A stretch of DNA of 64,000 nucleotides from Plantago ovata (GCA_028274465.1 CM051458.1:39656744-39720743), one strand, 5' to 3'. Shown: positions 39,900 through 54,071, counted from the first letter of the stretch. Notes: a model not told the origin generated them from the sequence alone. Translations and numbers: made by a program.

Positions 39900-42800
39900 T
39901 TTCATCTACGTAAAGCAATAGAAAGTGGATGAATGAATCATCTAGTTAGTAAGCACAATAGATAGGTTAGTTTCAATGGACTCTATAACTTGCTCATTAA
40001 GGAAGCAAGGGAACTTCTTATTTGATTGTGTATATAACTCTAGTACTTGTAGTTAGTTCTCTCCTATGTTTGCGGAAAGGGATATCAAAACGGAACACTC
40101 TATAGAGCAATCTAACTAATCTACTGATCTAGTTGTTGTTCTAGATAAAGGGAATACATACAACTCATTCTTTGCATGGGATTGTATCTTTCATCTACCT
40201 AAAGCATAGAAAGTGGATGAATGAATCAATAGACAACTAATCTAGTTTGTAACGGTAATGGAAAGGTTAGTTCAGCTATAGTACTTGTAGTTAGTTCTCT
40301 GCTATGTTTGAGGAAAGGGATATCATAATGGAACACTCTAAATAGCAATCTAACTAATCTAGTGATCTAGTAGTTGTTCTATACATACAACTCATTCTTT
40401 ACATGGCATTGTATCTTTCATCTACGTAAAGCAATAGAAAGTGGATGAATGAATCATCTAGTTAGTAAGCACAATAGATAGGTTAGTTTCAATGGACTCT
40501 ATAACTTGCTCATTAAGGAAGCAAGGGAACTTCTTATTTGATTGTGTATATAACTCTAGTACTTGTAGTTAGTTCTCTGCTATGTTTGAGGAAAGGGATA
40601 TCATAATGGAACACTCTAAACAGCAATCTAACTAATCTAGTGATCTAGTAGTTGTTCTATACATACAACTCATTCTTTACATGGCATTGTATCTTTCATC
40701 TACGTAAAGCAATAGAAAGTGGATGAATGAATCATCTAGTTAGTAAGCACAATAGATAGGTTAGTTTCAATGGACTCTATTACTTGCTCATTAAGGAAGC
40801 AAGGGAACTTCTTATTTGATTGTGTATATAACTCTAGTACTTGTCGTTAGTTCTCTCCTATGTTTGCGGAAAGGGATATCAAACGGAACACTCTATAGCA
40901 ATCTAACTAATCTAGTGATCTAGTTGTTGTTCTAGATAAAGGGAAGACATACAACTCATTCTTTGCATGGGATTGTATCTTTCATCTAACTAAAGCAATA
41001 GAAAGTGGATGAATGAATCAATAGACAACTAATCTAGTTTGTAAGGTAATGGAAAGGTTAGTTCAGCTATAGTACTTGTAGTTAGTTCTCTGCTATGTTT
41101 GAGGAAAGGGATATCATAATGGAACACTCTAAATAGCAATCTAACTAATCTAGTGATCTAGTAGTTGTTCTATACATACAACTCATTCTTTACATGGCAT
41201 TGTATCTTTCATCTACGTAAAGCAATAGAAAGTGGATGAATGAATCATCTAGTTAGTAAGCACAATAGATAGGTTAGTTTCAATGGACTCTTTAACTTGC
41301 TCATTAAGGAAGCAAGGGAACTTCTTATTTGATTGTGTATATAACTCTAGTACTTGTAGTTAGTTCTCTCCTATGTTTGCGGAAAGGGATATCAAAACGG
41401 AACACTCTATAGAGCAATCTAACTAATCTAGTGATCTAGTTGTTGTTCTAGATAAAGGGAAGACATACAACTCATTCTTTGCATGGGATTGTATCTTTCA
41501 TCTAACTAAAGTAATAGAAAGTGAATGAATGAATCAATAGACAACTAATCTAGTTTGTAAGGGTAATGGAAAGGTTAGTTCCAGCTATAGTACTTGTAGT
41601 TAGTTCTCTGCTATGTTTGAGGAAAGGGATATCATAATGGAACACTCTAAATAGCAATCTAACTAATCTAGTGATCTAGTAGTTGTTCTATACATACAAC
41701 TCATTCTTTACATGGCATTGTATCTTTCATCTACGTAAAGCAATAGAAAGTGGATGAATGAATCATCTAGTTAGTAAGCACAATAGATAGGTTAGTTTCA
41801 ATGGACTCTTTAACTTGCTCATTAAGGAAGCAAGGGAACTTCTTATTTGATTGTGTATATAACTCTAGTACTTGTAGTTAGTTCTCTCCTATGTTTGCGG
41901 AAAGGGATATCAAACGGAACACTCTATAGAGCAATCTAACTAATCTAGTGATCTAGTTGTTGTTCTAGATAAAGGGAAGACATACAACTCATTCTTTGCA
42001 TGGGATTGTATCTTTCATCTACCTAAAGCAATAGAAAGTGGATGAATGAATCAATAGACAACTAATCTAGTTTGTAACGGTAATGGAAAGGTTAGTTTCA
42101 GCTATAGTACTTGTAGTTAGTTCTCTGCTATGTTTGAGGAAAGGGATATCATAATGGAACACTCTAAATAGCAATCTAACTAATCTAGTGATCTAGTAGT
42201 TGTTCTATACATACAACTCATTCTTTACATGGCATTGTATCTTTCATCTACGTAAAGCAATAGAAAGTGGATGAATGAATCATCTAGTTAGTAAGCACAA
42301 TAGATAGGTTAGTTTCAATGGACTCTTTAACTTGCTCATTAAGGAAGCAAGGGAACTTCTTATTTGATTGTGTATATAACTCTAGTACTTGTAGTTAGTT
42401 CTCTCCTATGTTTGCGGAAAGGGATATCAAAACGGAACACTCTATGAGCAATCTAACTAATCTAGTGATCTAGTTGTTGTTCTAGATAAAGGGAAGACAT
42501 ACAACTCATTCTTTGCATGGGATTGTATCTTTCATCTAACTAAAGCAATAGAAAGTGAATGAATGAATCAATAGACAACTAATCTAGTTTGTAAGGGTAA
42601 TGGAAAGGTTAGTTCCAGCTATAGTACTTGTAGTTAGTTCTCTGCTATGTTTGAGGAAAGGGATATCATAATGGAACACTCTAAATAGCAATCTAACTAA
42701 TCTAGTGATCTAGTAGTTGTTCTATACATACAACTCATTCTTTACATGGCATTGTATCTTTCATCTACGTAAAGCAATAGAAAGTGGATGAATGAATCAT

Positions 42801-44800
42801 CTAGTTAGTAAGCACAATAGATAGGTTAGTTTCAATGGACTTTAACTTGCTCATTAAGGAAGCAAGGGAACTTCTTATTTGATTGTGTATATAACTCTAG
42901 TACTTGTAGTTAGTTCTCTCCTATGTTTGCGGAAAGGGATATCTAACGGAACACTCTATAGAGCAATCTAACTAATCTAGTGATCTAGTTGTTGTTCTAG
43001 ATAAAGGGAAGACATACAACTCATTCTTTGCATGGGATTGTATCTTTCATCTACCTAAAGCAATAGAAAGTGGATGAATGAATCAATAGACAACTAATCT
43101 AGTTTGTAAGGGTAATGGAAAGGTTAGTTTCAGCTATAGTACTTGTAGTTAGTTCTCTGCTATGTTTGAGGAAAGGGATATCATAATGGAACACTCTAAA
43201 TAGCAATCTAACTAATCTAGTGATCTAGTAGTTGTTCTATACATACAACTCATTCTTTACATGGCATTGTATCTTTCATCTACGTAAAGCAATAGAAAGT
43301 GGATGAATGAATCATCTAGTTAGTAAGCACAATAGATAGGTTAGTTTCAATGGACTCTATTAACTTGCTCATTAAGGAAGCAAGGGAACTTCTTATTTGA
43401 TTGTGTATATAACTCTAGTACTTGTAGTTAGTTCTCTCCTATGTTTGCGGAAAGGGATATCATAACGGAACACTCTATAGAGCAATCTAACTAATCTAGT
43501 GATCTAGTTGTTGTTCTAGATAAAGGGAAGACATACAACTCATTCTTTGCATGGGATTGTATCTTTCATCTAACTAAAGTAATAGAAAGTGAATGAATGA
43601 ATCAATAGACAACTAATCTAGTTTGTAAGGGTAATGGAAAGGTTAGTTCAGCTATAGTACTTGTAGTTAGTTCTCTGCTATGTTTGAGGAAAGGGATATC
43701 ATAATGGAACACTCTAAATAGCAATCTAACTAATCTAGTGATCTAGTAGTTGTTCTATACATACAACTCATTCTTTACATGGCATTGTATCTTTCATCTA
43801 CGTAAAGCAATAGAAAGTGGATGAATGAATCATCTAGTTAGTAAGCACAATAGATAGGTTAGTTTCAATGGACTCTATAACTTGCTCATTAAGGAAGCAA
43901 GGGAACTTCTTATTTGATTGTGTATATAACTCTAGTACTTGTAGTTAGTTCTCTCCTATGTTTGCGGAAAGGGATATCAAAACGGAACACTCTATAGAGC
44001 AATCTAACTAATCTAGTGATCTAGTTGTTGTTCTAGATAAAGGGAAGACATACAACTCATTCTTTGCATGGGATTGTATCTTTCATCTAACTAAAGTAAT
44101 AGAAAGTGAATGAATGAATCAATAGACAACTAATCTAGTTTGTAAGGGTAATGGAAAGGTTAGTTCCAGCTATAGTACTTGTAGTTAGTTCTCTGCTATG
44201 TTTGAGGAAAGGGATATCATAATGGAACACTCTAAATAGCAATCTAACTAATCTAGTGATCTAGTAGTTGTTCTATACATACAACTCATTCTTTACATGG
44301 CATTGTATCTTTCATCTACGTAAAGCAATAGAAAGTGGATGAATGAATCATCTAGTTAGTAAGCACAATAGATAGGTTAGTTTCAATGGACTCTTTAACT
44401 TGCTCATTAAGGAAGCAAGGGAACTTCTTATTTGATTGTGTATATAACTCTAGTACTTGTAGTTAGTTCTCTCCTATGTTTGCGGAAAGGGATATCAAAA
44501 CGGAACACTCTATGAGCAATCTAACTAATCTACTGATCTAGTTGTTGTTCTAGATAAAGGGAAGACATACAACTCATTCTTTGCATGGGATTGTATCTTT
44601 CATCTAACTAAAGTAATAGAAAGTGAATGAATGAATCAATAGACAACTAATCTAGTTTGTAAGGGTAATGGAAAGGTTAGTTCCAGCTATAGTACTTGTA
44701 GTTAGTTCTCTGCTATGTTTGAGGAAAGGGATATCATAATGGAACACTCTAAATAGCAATCTAACTAATCTAGTGATCTAGTAGTTGTTCTATACATACA
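39900..44800 (-). repeat. Homogeneous simple-dimer segment
   Basis: Here A and B alternate regularly with a 515-517 bp dimer period. A monomers carry a single 12-mer (CTAGTAGTTGTT on this strand). Differences between successive dimers are mainly one- or two-base indels. No longer period stands out by eye, which contrasts with the 2372-bp unit at 20.9-29.2 kb. Confidence 0.7.
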
Positions 44801-47800
44801 ACTCATTCTTTACATGGCATTGTATCTTTCATCTACGTAAAGCAATAGAAAGTGGATGAATGAATCATCTAGTTAGTAAGCACAATAGATAGGTTAGTTT
44901 CAATGGACTCTTTAACTTGCTCATTAAGGAAGCAAGGGAACTTCTTATTTGATTGTGTATATAACTCTAGTACTTGTAGTTAGTTCTCTCCTATGTTTGC
45001 GGAAAGGGATATCATAACGGAACACTCTATGTAGCAATCTAACTAATCTAGTGATCTAGTTGTTGTTCTAGATAAAGGGAAGATATACAACTCATTCTTT
45101 GCATGGGATTGTATCTTTCATCTACCTAAAGCATTAGAAAGTGGATGAATGAATCAATAGACAACTAATCTAGTTTGTAACGGTAATGGAAAGGTTAGTT
45201 TCAGCTATAGTACTTGTAGTTAGTTCTCTGCTATGTTTGAGGAAAGGGATATCATAATGGAACACTCTAAATAGCAATCTAACTAATCTAGTGATCTAGT
45301 AGTTGTTCTATACATACAACTCATTCTTTACATGGCATTGTATCTTTCATCTACGTAAAGCAATAGAAAGTGGATGAATGAATCATCTAGTTAGTAAGCA
45401 CAATAGATAGGTTAGTTTCAATGGACTCTTAACTTGCTCATTAAGGAAGCAAGGGAACTTCTTATTTGATTGTGTATATAACTCTAGTACTTGTAGTTAG
45501 TTCTCTGCTATGTTTGAGGAAAGGGATATCATAATGGAACACTCTAAACAGCAATCTAACTAATCTAGTGATCTAGTTGATCTAGTAGTTGTTCTATACA
45601 TACAACTCATTCTTTACATGGCATTGTATCTTTCATCTACGTAAAGCAATAGAAAGTGGATGAATGAATCATCTAGTTAGTAAGCACAATAGATAGGTTA
45701 GTTTCAATGGACTCTATTACTTGCTCATTAAGGAAGCAAGGGAACTTCTTATTTGATTGTGTATATAACTCTAGTACTTGTCGTTAGTTCTCTCCTATGT
45801 TTGCGGAAAGGGATATCAAAACGGAACACTCTATAGAGCAATCTAACTAATCTACTGATCTAGTTGTTGTTCTAGATAAAGGGAAGACATACAACTCATT
45901 CTTTGCATGGGATTGTATCTTTCATCTAACTAAAGTAATAGAAAGTGAATGAATGAATCAATAGACAACTAATCTAGTTTGTAAGGGTAATGGAAAGGTT
46001 AGTTCCAGCTATAGTACTTGTAGTTAGTTCTCTGCTATGTTTGAGGAAAGGGATATCATAATGGAACACTCTAAATAGCAATCTAACTAATCTAGTGATC
46101 TAGTAGTTGTTCTATACATACAACTCATTCTTTACATGGCATTGTATCTTTCATCTACGTAAAGCAATAGAAAGTGGATGAATGAATCATCTAGTTAGTA
46201 AGCACAATAGATAGGTTAGTTTCAATGGACTCTTTAACTTGCTCATTAAGGAAGCAAGGGGACTTCTTATTTGATTGTGTATATAACTCTAGTACTTGTA
46301 GTTAGTTCTCTCCTATGTTTGCGGAAAGGGATATCTAACGGAACACTCTATGTAGCAATCTAACTAATCTAGTGATCTAGTTGTTGTTTTAGATAAAGGG
46401 AAGACATACAACTCATTCTTTGCATGGGATTGTATCTTTCATCTAACTAAAGCATTAGAAAGTGGATGAATGAATCAATAGACAACTAATCTAGTTTGTA
46501 ACGGTAATGGAAAGGTTAGTTTCAGCTATAGTACTTGTAGTTAGTTCTCTGCTATGTTTGAGGAAAGGGATATCATAATGGAACACTCTAAATAGCAATC
46601 TAACTAATCTAGTGATCTAGTAGTTGTTCTATACATACAACTCATTCTTTACATGGCATTGTATCTTTCATCTACGTAAAGCAATAGAAAGTGGATGAAT
46701 GAATCATCTAGTTAGTAAGCACAATAGATAGGTTAGTTTCAATGGACTCTATAACTTGCTCATTAAGGAAGCAAGGGAACTTCTTATTTGATTGTGTATA
46801 TAACTCTAGTACTTGTAGTTAGTTCTCTCCTATGTTTGCGGAAAGGGATATCATAACGGAACACTCTATAGAGCAATCTAACTAATCTAGTGATCTAGTT
46901 GTTGTTCTAGATAAAGGGAAGACATACAACTCATTCTTTGCATGGGATTGTATCTTTCATCTACCTAAAGCAATAGAAAGTGAATGAATGAATCAATAGA
47001 CAACTAATCTAGTTTGTAACGGTAATGGAAAGGTTAGTTCAGCTATAGTACTTGTAGTTAGTTCTCTGCTATGTTTGAGGAAAGGGATATCATAATGGAA
47101 CACTCTAAATAGCAATCTAACTAATCTAGTGATCTAGTAGTTGTTCTATACATACAACTCATTCTTTACATGGCATTGTATCTTTCATCTACGTAAAGCA
47201 ATAGAAAGTGGATGAATGAATCATCTAGTTAGTAAGCACAATAGATAGGTTAGTTTCAATGGACTCTATAACTTGCTCATTAAGGAAGCAAGGGAACTTC
47301 TTATTTGATTGTGTATATAACTCTAGTACTTGTCGTTAGTTCTCTCCTATGTTTGCGGAAAGGGATATCAAAACGGAACACTCTGTAGAGCAATCTAACT
47401 AATCTACTGAACTAGTTGTTGTTCTAGATAAAGGGAAGACATACAACTCATTCTTTGCATGGGATTGTATCTTTCATCTACCTAAAGCATTAGAAAGTGA
47501 ATGAATGAATCAATAGACAACTAATCTAGTTTGTAAGGGTAATGGAAAGGTTAGTTCCAGCTATAGTACTTGTAGTTAGTTCTTCTCTGCTATGTTTGAG
47601 GAAAGGGATATCATAATGGAACACTCTAAATAGCAATCTAACTAATCTAGTGATCTAGTAGTTGTTCTATACATACAACTCATTCTTTACATGGCATTGT
47701 ATCTTTCATCTACGTAAAGCAATAGAAAGTGGATGAATGAATCATCTAGTTAGTAAGCACAATAGATAGGTTAGTTTCAATGGACTCTTTAACTTGCTCA

Positions 47801-50754
47801 TTAAGGAAGCAAGGGAACTTCTTATTTGATTGTGTATATAACTCTAGTACTTGTAGTTAGTTCTCTCCTATGTTTGCGGAAAGGGATATCATAACGGAAC
47901 ACTCTATGCAGCAATCTAACTAATCTAGTGATCTAGTTGTTGTTCTAGATAAAGGAAGACATACAACTCATTCTTTGCATGGGATTGTATCTTTCATCTA
48001 CCTAAAGCATTAGAAAGTGGATGAATGAATCAATAGACAACTAATCTAGTTTGTAACGGTAATGGAAAGGTTAGTTTCAGCTATAGTACTTGTAGTTAGT
48101 TCTCTGCTATGTTTGAGGAAAGGGATATCATAATGGAACACTCTAAATAGCAATCTAACTAATCTAGTGATCTAGTAGTTGTTCTATACATACAACTCAT
48201 TCTTTACATGGCATTGTATCTTTCATCTACGTAAAGCAATAGAAAGTGGATGAATGAATCATCTAGTTAGTAAGCACAATAGATAGGTTAGTTTCAATGG
48301 ACTCTATAACTTGGTCATTAAGGAAGCAAGGGAACTTCTTATTTGATTGTGTATATAACTCTAGTGCTTGTAGTTAGTTCTCTCTATGTTTGAGGAAAGG
48401 GATATCATAATGGAACACTCTAAACAACAATCTAACTAATCTAGTGATCTAGTAGTTGATCTAGTAGTTGTTCTATACATACAACTCATTCTTTACATGG
48501 CATTGTATCTTTCATCTACGTAAAGCAATAGAAAGTGGATGAATGAATCATCTAGTTAGTAAGCACAATAGATAGGTTAGTTTCAATGGACTCTTTAAAT
48601 TGCTCATTAAGGAAGCAAGGGAACTTCTTATTTGATTTGTATATAACTCTAGTACTTGTCGTAGTTCTCTCCTATGTTTGCGGAAAGGGATATCAAACGG
48701 AACACTCTATAGAGCAATCTAACTAATCTACTGATCTAGTTGTTGTTCTAGATAAAGGGAAGACATACAACTCATTCTTTGCATGGGATTGTATCTTTCA
48801 TCTAACTAAAGTAATAGAAAGTGAATGAATGAATCAATAGACAACTAATCTAGTTTGTAAGGGTAATGGAAAGGTTAGTTCCAGCTATAGTACTTGTAGT
48901 TAGTTCTCCGCTATGTTTGAGGAAAGGGATATCATAATGGAACACTCTAAATAGCAATCTAACTAATCTAGTGATCTAGTAGTTGTTCTATACATACAAC
49001 TCATTCTTTACATGGCATTGTATCTTTCATCTACGTAAAGCAATAGAAAGTGGATGAATGAATCATCTAGTTAGTAAGCACAATAGATAGGTTAGTTTCA
49101 ATGGACTCTTTAACTTGCTCATTAAGGAAGCAGGGGAACTTCTTATTTGATTGTGTATATAACTCTAGTACTTGTAGTTAGTTCTCTTCTATGTTTGCGG
49201 AAAGGGATATCAAAATGGAACACTCTATAGAGCAATCTAACTAATCTACTGATAAGTTGTTGTTTTAGATAAAGGGAAGACATACCACTCATTCTTTGCA
49301 TGGGATTGTATCTTTCATGTAACTAAAGTAATAGAAAGTGAATGAATGAATCAATAGACAACTAATCTAGTTTGTAAGGGTAATGGAAAGGTTAGTTCCA
49401 GCTATAGTACTTGTAGTAGTTCTCTGCTATGTTTGAGGAAAGGGATATCATAATGGAACACTCTAAATAGCAATCTAACTAATCTAGTGATCTAGTAGTT
49501 GTTCTATACATACAACTCATTCTTTACATGGCATTGTATCTTTCATCTACGTAAAGCAATAGAAAGTGGATGAATGAATCATCTAGTTAGTAAGCACAAT
49601 AGATAGGTTAGTTTCAATGGACTCTTTAACTTGCTCATTAAGGAAGCAAGGAGACTTCTTATTTGATTGTGTATATAACTCTAGTACTTGTAGTTAGTTC
49701 TCTCCTATGTTTGCGGAAAGGGATATCATAACGGAACACTCTATGAGCAATCTAACTAATCTAGTGATCTAGTTGTTGTTCTAGATAAAGAGAAGACATA
49801 CAACTCATTCTTTGCATGGGATTGTCTTTATCTACTCTAAAGCATTAGAAACTCGATGAATGAATCAATAGACAACTAATCTAGTTTGTAACGGTAATGG
49901 AAAGGTTAGTTTCAGCTATAGTACTTGTAGTTAGTTCTCTGCTATGTTTGAGGAAAGGGATATCATAATGGAAACACTCTAAATAGCAATCTAACTAATC
50001 TAGTGATCTAGTAGTTGTTCTATACATACAACTCATTCTTTACATGGCATTGTATTTTTCATCTACGTAAAGCAATAGAAAGTGGATGAATGAATCATCT
50101 AGTTAGTAAGCACAATAGATAGGTTAGTTTCAATGGACTCTATAACTTGCTCATTAAGGAAGCAAAGAACTTCTTATTTGATTGTGTATAAACTCTAGTA
50201 CTTGTAGTTAGTTCTCTCCTATGTTTGCGGAAAGGGATATCATAACGGAACACTCTATGTAGCAATCTAACTAATCTAGTGATCTAGTTGTTGTCTAGAT
50301 AAAGAGAAGACATACAACTCATTCTTTGCATGGGATTGTATCTTTCATCTACCTAAAGCATAGAAAGTGGATGAATGAAATCAATAGACAACTAATCTAG
50401 TTTGTAACAGTAATGGAAAGGTTAGTTTCAGCTATAGTACTTGTAGTTAGTTTTCTCTGCTATGTTTGAGAAAAGGATTCATAATGGAACACTCTAAATA
50501 GCAATCTAACTAATCTAGTTATCTAGTAGTTGTTCTATACATACAACTCATTCTTTACATGTCATTGTATCTTTCATCTACGTAAAGCAATAGAAAGTGG
50601 ATGAATGAATCATCTAGTTAGTAAGCACAATAGATAGGTTAGTTTCAATGGACTCTATACACTTGCTCATTAAGGAAGCAAGGGAACTTCTATTTGATTG
50701 TGTATATAACTCTAGTACTTGTCGTTAGTTCTCTCCTATCTTTGCGGAAAGGGA

Positions 50755-51334
50755 TGTAAGAAACTATGGTCAGAATTAACCCCTAGGGTACGCAGCGGAA
50801 TTTTAAAAAATTTTTTAACATTACTGTTAATTGATTATGCATATGTCGTCTATATATAAACACGTCAATTAGACGACTACCTTACTTCCAAAGCAGCTTC
50901 CAAGTCTTCGTAATAATCCGGTGTATCTTCTCTTTCGTCGAAGTCGAAGATATCTACAATACTCTGTATATCTGCAAGACAATAAGAGTTAGTTTCCCTC
51001 TAGAACCTCACCTTGGTAATCCACGGATGAACAGCCTATCGGAAGAATGCTAGGATATTCTTATGTGACCAAGAAAGACGGGGCGGCAATTCCTCCGGTG
51101 CGGTGTGCGCCGCGTGAGGCTAAGGGAGGAGGGGAGAGTTTTTTATTTTCTCTAAGAAACGGGTAGAATAACTGTGTATCAAAATCACAAGTAAAATCGT
51201 ATGTAACATCTCTCCAATAGTCTACTATTATAGTAGTCTATAGAAGCCTAAAGCATAAGCAATTAGACTTCGTAAAGAATAAGAATCTAATTCTTATCGC
51301 ACCAGGAAACCAATATCAAGTCTGATTCATTCCC
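50755..51334 (-). mobile_element. Copia LTR terminal fragment (probable assembly duplicate)
   Basis: This begins with TGTAAGAAACTATGGTCAG and matches, base for base apart from small indels, the first 580 or so bases of the LTR at 51990. It lies at the same phase of the satellite (after GCGGAAAGGGA) and is cut by the second gap. It carries more single-base gaps than the two other LTR copies. It shares private satellite variants upstream with the copy beyond the gap, so it is best read as the same LTR end assembled twice, not as an independent insertion. Confidence 0.85.
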
Positions 51335-51434
51335 NNNNNNNNNNNNNNNNNNNNNNNNNNNNNNNNNNNNNNNNNNNNNNNNNNNNNNNNNNNNNNNNNN
51401 NNNNNNNNNNNNNNNNNNNNNNNNNNNNNNNNNN
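51335..51434. other. Assembly gap (100 N)
   Basis: Exactly 100 undetermined bases, with the left contig ending inside a copia LTR and the right contig starting in satellite that corresponds to about position 50205 of the left contig. The flanks overlap in content for about 1.13 kb, so the true distance is probably negative. Confidence 0.95.
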
Positions 51435-51989
51435 TGTAGTAGTTCTCTCCTATGTTTGCGGAAAGGGATATCATAACGGAACACTCTATGTAGCAATCTA
51501 ACTAATCTTAGTGATCTAGTTGTTGTTCTAGATAAGAAAGACAGACAACATCATTCTTTGCATGGGATTGTATCTTTCATCTACCTAAAGCAGTTAGAAA
51601 GTGGATGAATGAATCAATAGACACTAATCTAGTTTTGTACATTAATGGAAAGGTTTTAGTTTCAGCTATAGTACTTGTAGTTTAGTTCTCTGCTATGTTT
51701 GAGAAAAGAGATATCATAATGGAACACTCTAATAGGCAATCTAACTAATCTAGTGTACTAGTAGTTGTTCTATACATACAACTCATTCTTTACATGTCAT
51801 TGTATCTTTCATCTACGTAAAGCAATAGAAAGTGGATGAATGAATCATCTAGTTAGTAAGCACAATAGATAGGTTAGTTTCAATGGACTCTATAACTTGT
51901 TCTTAAGGAAGCAAGGGAACTTCTATTTGATTGTGTATATAACTCTAGTAAATTGTCGTTAGTCCTCTCCTATCTTTGCGGAAAGGGAC
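51435..51989 (-). repeat. Satellite fragment between gap and copia 3' LTR
   Basis: About one dimer of the same satellite, in the orientation of the 19.8-50.7 kb array and rich in small indels. It shares the rare forms ACATGTCATTG, AACTTCTATTTGATTG and CTCCTATCTTTGCGG with 50200-50754. It ends at GCGGAAAGGGAC, where the LTR starts. Confidence 0.9.
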
Positions 51990-54071
51990 TGTAAAGAAAT
52001 ATGGTCAGAGTTACCCCTAGGGTACGCAGCGGAATTTTAAAAATTTTTCTTAACATACGGTTAATTGATTATGCATATGTCCCGTATATATATAAACACG
52101 TCAATTAGAAGACTAACCTTACTTCCAAAGCAGCTTCCAAGTCTTCGTAATAATCCGGTGTATCTTCTCCTTCGTCGAGTCGAAGATATCTACAATACTC
52201 TGTATATCTGCAAGACAATAAGAGTTAGTTTCCAGCTCCTAGAACCTCAACCTTGGTATCCACGGATGAACAGCCTATCGGAAGAATGCTAGGATATTCT
52301 TTATGTGACCAAGAAGACGGGGCGGCAATTCCCTCCGGTGGCGGTGCCGCGCGCGTGAGGCTAAGGGAGGAGGGGAGAGTTTTTATTTTCTCTAAGAAAC
52401 TGGGTAGAATAACTGTGTATCAAAATCAACAAGTAAAATCGTATGTAAAACTCTCTCCAATAGTCTACTATATATAGTAGTCTATAAGCCTAAGCATAAG
52501 CAATTAGACTTCGTAAAGGAATAAGAATCTAATTCTTATCGCACAAGGAAACCAATATCAAGTCTAGATTCATTCCCAATCAAATCAAAACTCAATCAGG
52601 AAAATCTAACTTATCCCTTGGACTTCTAATAGAGGAAGGAGTCGAACTCCTCCCCTATTCTGCCACGCGCGCGCGCGCGCCTGTCCTACGGGACGTGGGT
52701 CCCACTTTTGGGACCCACATATATTTCTAAGGCAATCCAAACTCCAAGTAGATTTTGCCCAAGTGCGTATGTTAATTCTAAATTAACATATCCTTTACAA
52801 TCAAACCTCCATTATATTTCCAAAATATAATCTTTAATTGTATTTACATAAAATACAATTACTTAGCCAATTCAATTAATAATTCCAAATCATTATTGAG
52901 CCACCAATTATTATAATTAATTCCAAATCAATTATAACCCATCAATCACAATTAATTCCAATTAATTGCGATTCCATCTTCAAGGATATTCTGATAGGCT
53001 GAATCACCACATAGTGTGACCCATAGGGCCTCACCGTATTAAGCAAGTCCTAGACTAGGCAACATGGAATTCCTAGACGGTTCCATTTGCAATATTAATA
53101 CGCGAGGACGTTTGAGAGGTTTCTCAAAGCTAACCCTTTCGTTGCGAAGCCTGTTGCGCTCAACGCGGCGATGGTAACGTCCCTTCATCTGACTTGCTCG
53201 ATGTATCTAGGATCGATGAAGTGTCTATCCCAATAATACATCCACGGGCGTCTCAGGGAGTTGTTTGGTTAAGATATACTTATGACCATCATAATATATC
53301 ATTTGCACTGGCCAGTGACTTTACCAACACAACTATGCAGACTACGAGCAGTGCTCTCCTGTGCTACACTTGAGAGATGAATCCTTCACAGAATCACTTA
53401 TCACCCCCATTTGTATTTAGCCATAATCCTGGATCGTGTCTTAGGTCAACTGCTTATTCAGAGCTGACATCGACGGGTCCACCAAGGATATGGAGCAACA
53501 AATGTGATGATAAAGTCCTGTAAGTACAAGGACGAATGGCATCACTTCGACAACTCACCGGTTCCCATAGACACGTCGGTGTAGAGTATACATCGATGGG
53601 AGTGTCCGGTGGGTACTTCCATTGTTCGATAAAGCTTCTTCAAACAACTATGCGCAGTTATGGGAACGTTCCTTGATTGTCCAACAATCCGTTCCGTGGC
53701 CGTGCGATCGGCTCACACTTGCTCCAACAAGTATAACCTCCACGCATACTAGTCTTGTCAGGTTCATTCAGACCCCCACATCCGAGATGTACCACGACTA
53801 GGGAGAGTTTGGGATAGATGATAACTCACATAGCTCCCACTAACTGTGTGATCGGTCATCTATCCGAGGGGACATGTTCAGTATCAATACAGACAGCAAT
53901 ATAGATATGACATGCTGTAGCCTGGTGTAATATAAATATGAAAGCGATACTCAACAGTAAAATGAAGAAACATATATTATATTACGTTGACCTGTGTAAT
54001 AGTACATATATGTCCTCTACAAAGGCACCATGCCCTTAGTAAGGACTGTCTCTAGGACATATACACTATCA
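51990..54071 (-). mobile_element. Copia 3' LTR, complete (about 2.08 kb)
   Basis: In element sense it runs from TGATAGTGTATATGTCC (ending at 54071) to CTTTACA (at 51990). The upstream boundary is fixed by the adjoining polypurine tract. The other end is fixed by homology to the two other LTR copies and by the switch to satellite. Internal landmarks are a CG dinucleotide run (52666-52681), a perfect hairpin (52695-52718) and a second hairpin, TTTGAGA/TCTCAAA with a GGTT loop, at 53111-53128. About 2.08 kb is long for a plant copia LTR. Short open frames on either strand at 52065-52477 are not genes. Confidence 0.9.
52666..52718. repeat. CG run and perfect hairpin in the LTR
   Basis: An uninterrupted CG dinucleotide run (52666-52681) is followed by GTGGGTCCC (52695-52703) and its exact complement GGGACCCAC (52710-52718) around a six-base ACTTTT loop. 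The 5' LTR has the same pair at 60529-60537 and 60544-60552, with a CG run two bases shorter. The hairpin is conserved in both LTRs and may form in the transcript, for example near the polyadenylation region; its role is not shown. Confidence 0.7.

Larger units (their letters stand above)
19813..50754 (-). repeat. Satellite array, reverse orientation
   Basis: This is the same A/B dimer satellite read on the other strand: ATACAACTCATTCTTTACATG here is the complement of the GAATGAGTTGTAT landmark of the left array. About 31 kb is uninterrupted. Spacing of CATGGCATTGTATC in 41.2-43.3 kb (41194, 41711, 42228, 42745, 43260) gives a 515-517 bp dimer. The array is not uniform. A higher-order repeat occupies about 20.9-29.2 kb, a variant-rich mixed zone runs about 29.2-36 kb, and simple dimers dominate 36-49 kb. 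Indel density rises after about 49 kb toward the second gap. No genes, RNA genes or other insertions were seen inside it. Confidence 0.95.

Noticed and set aside
19813-50754. Ribosomal DNA intergenic spacer
   Set aside because: No 18S, 5.8S, 25S or 5S rRNA sequence appears anywhere in the window, and the repeats continue for tens of kilobases without one.
50755-51334. A second, independent copia insertion at the same satellite position
   Set aside because: Shared rare satellite variants upstream and the identical junction make an assembly duplicate across the gap much more likely.
51287-51496. Open frame across the gap (also 17579-17794 at the first gap)
   Set aside because: Both run through 100 undetermined bases and join unrelated repeat sequence, so neither is a real coding region.
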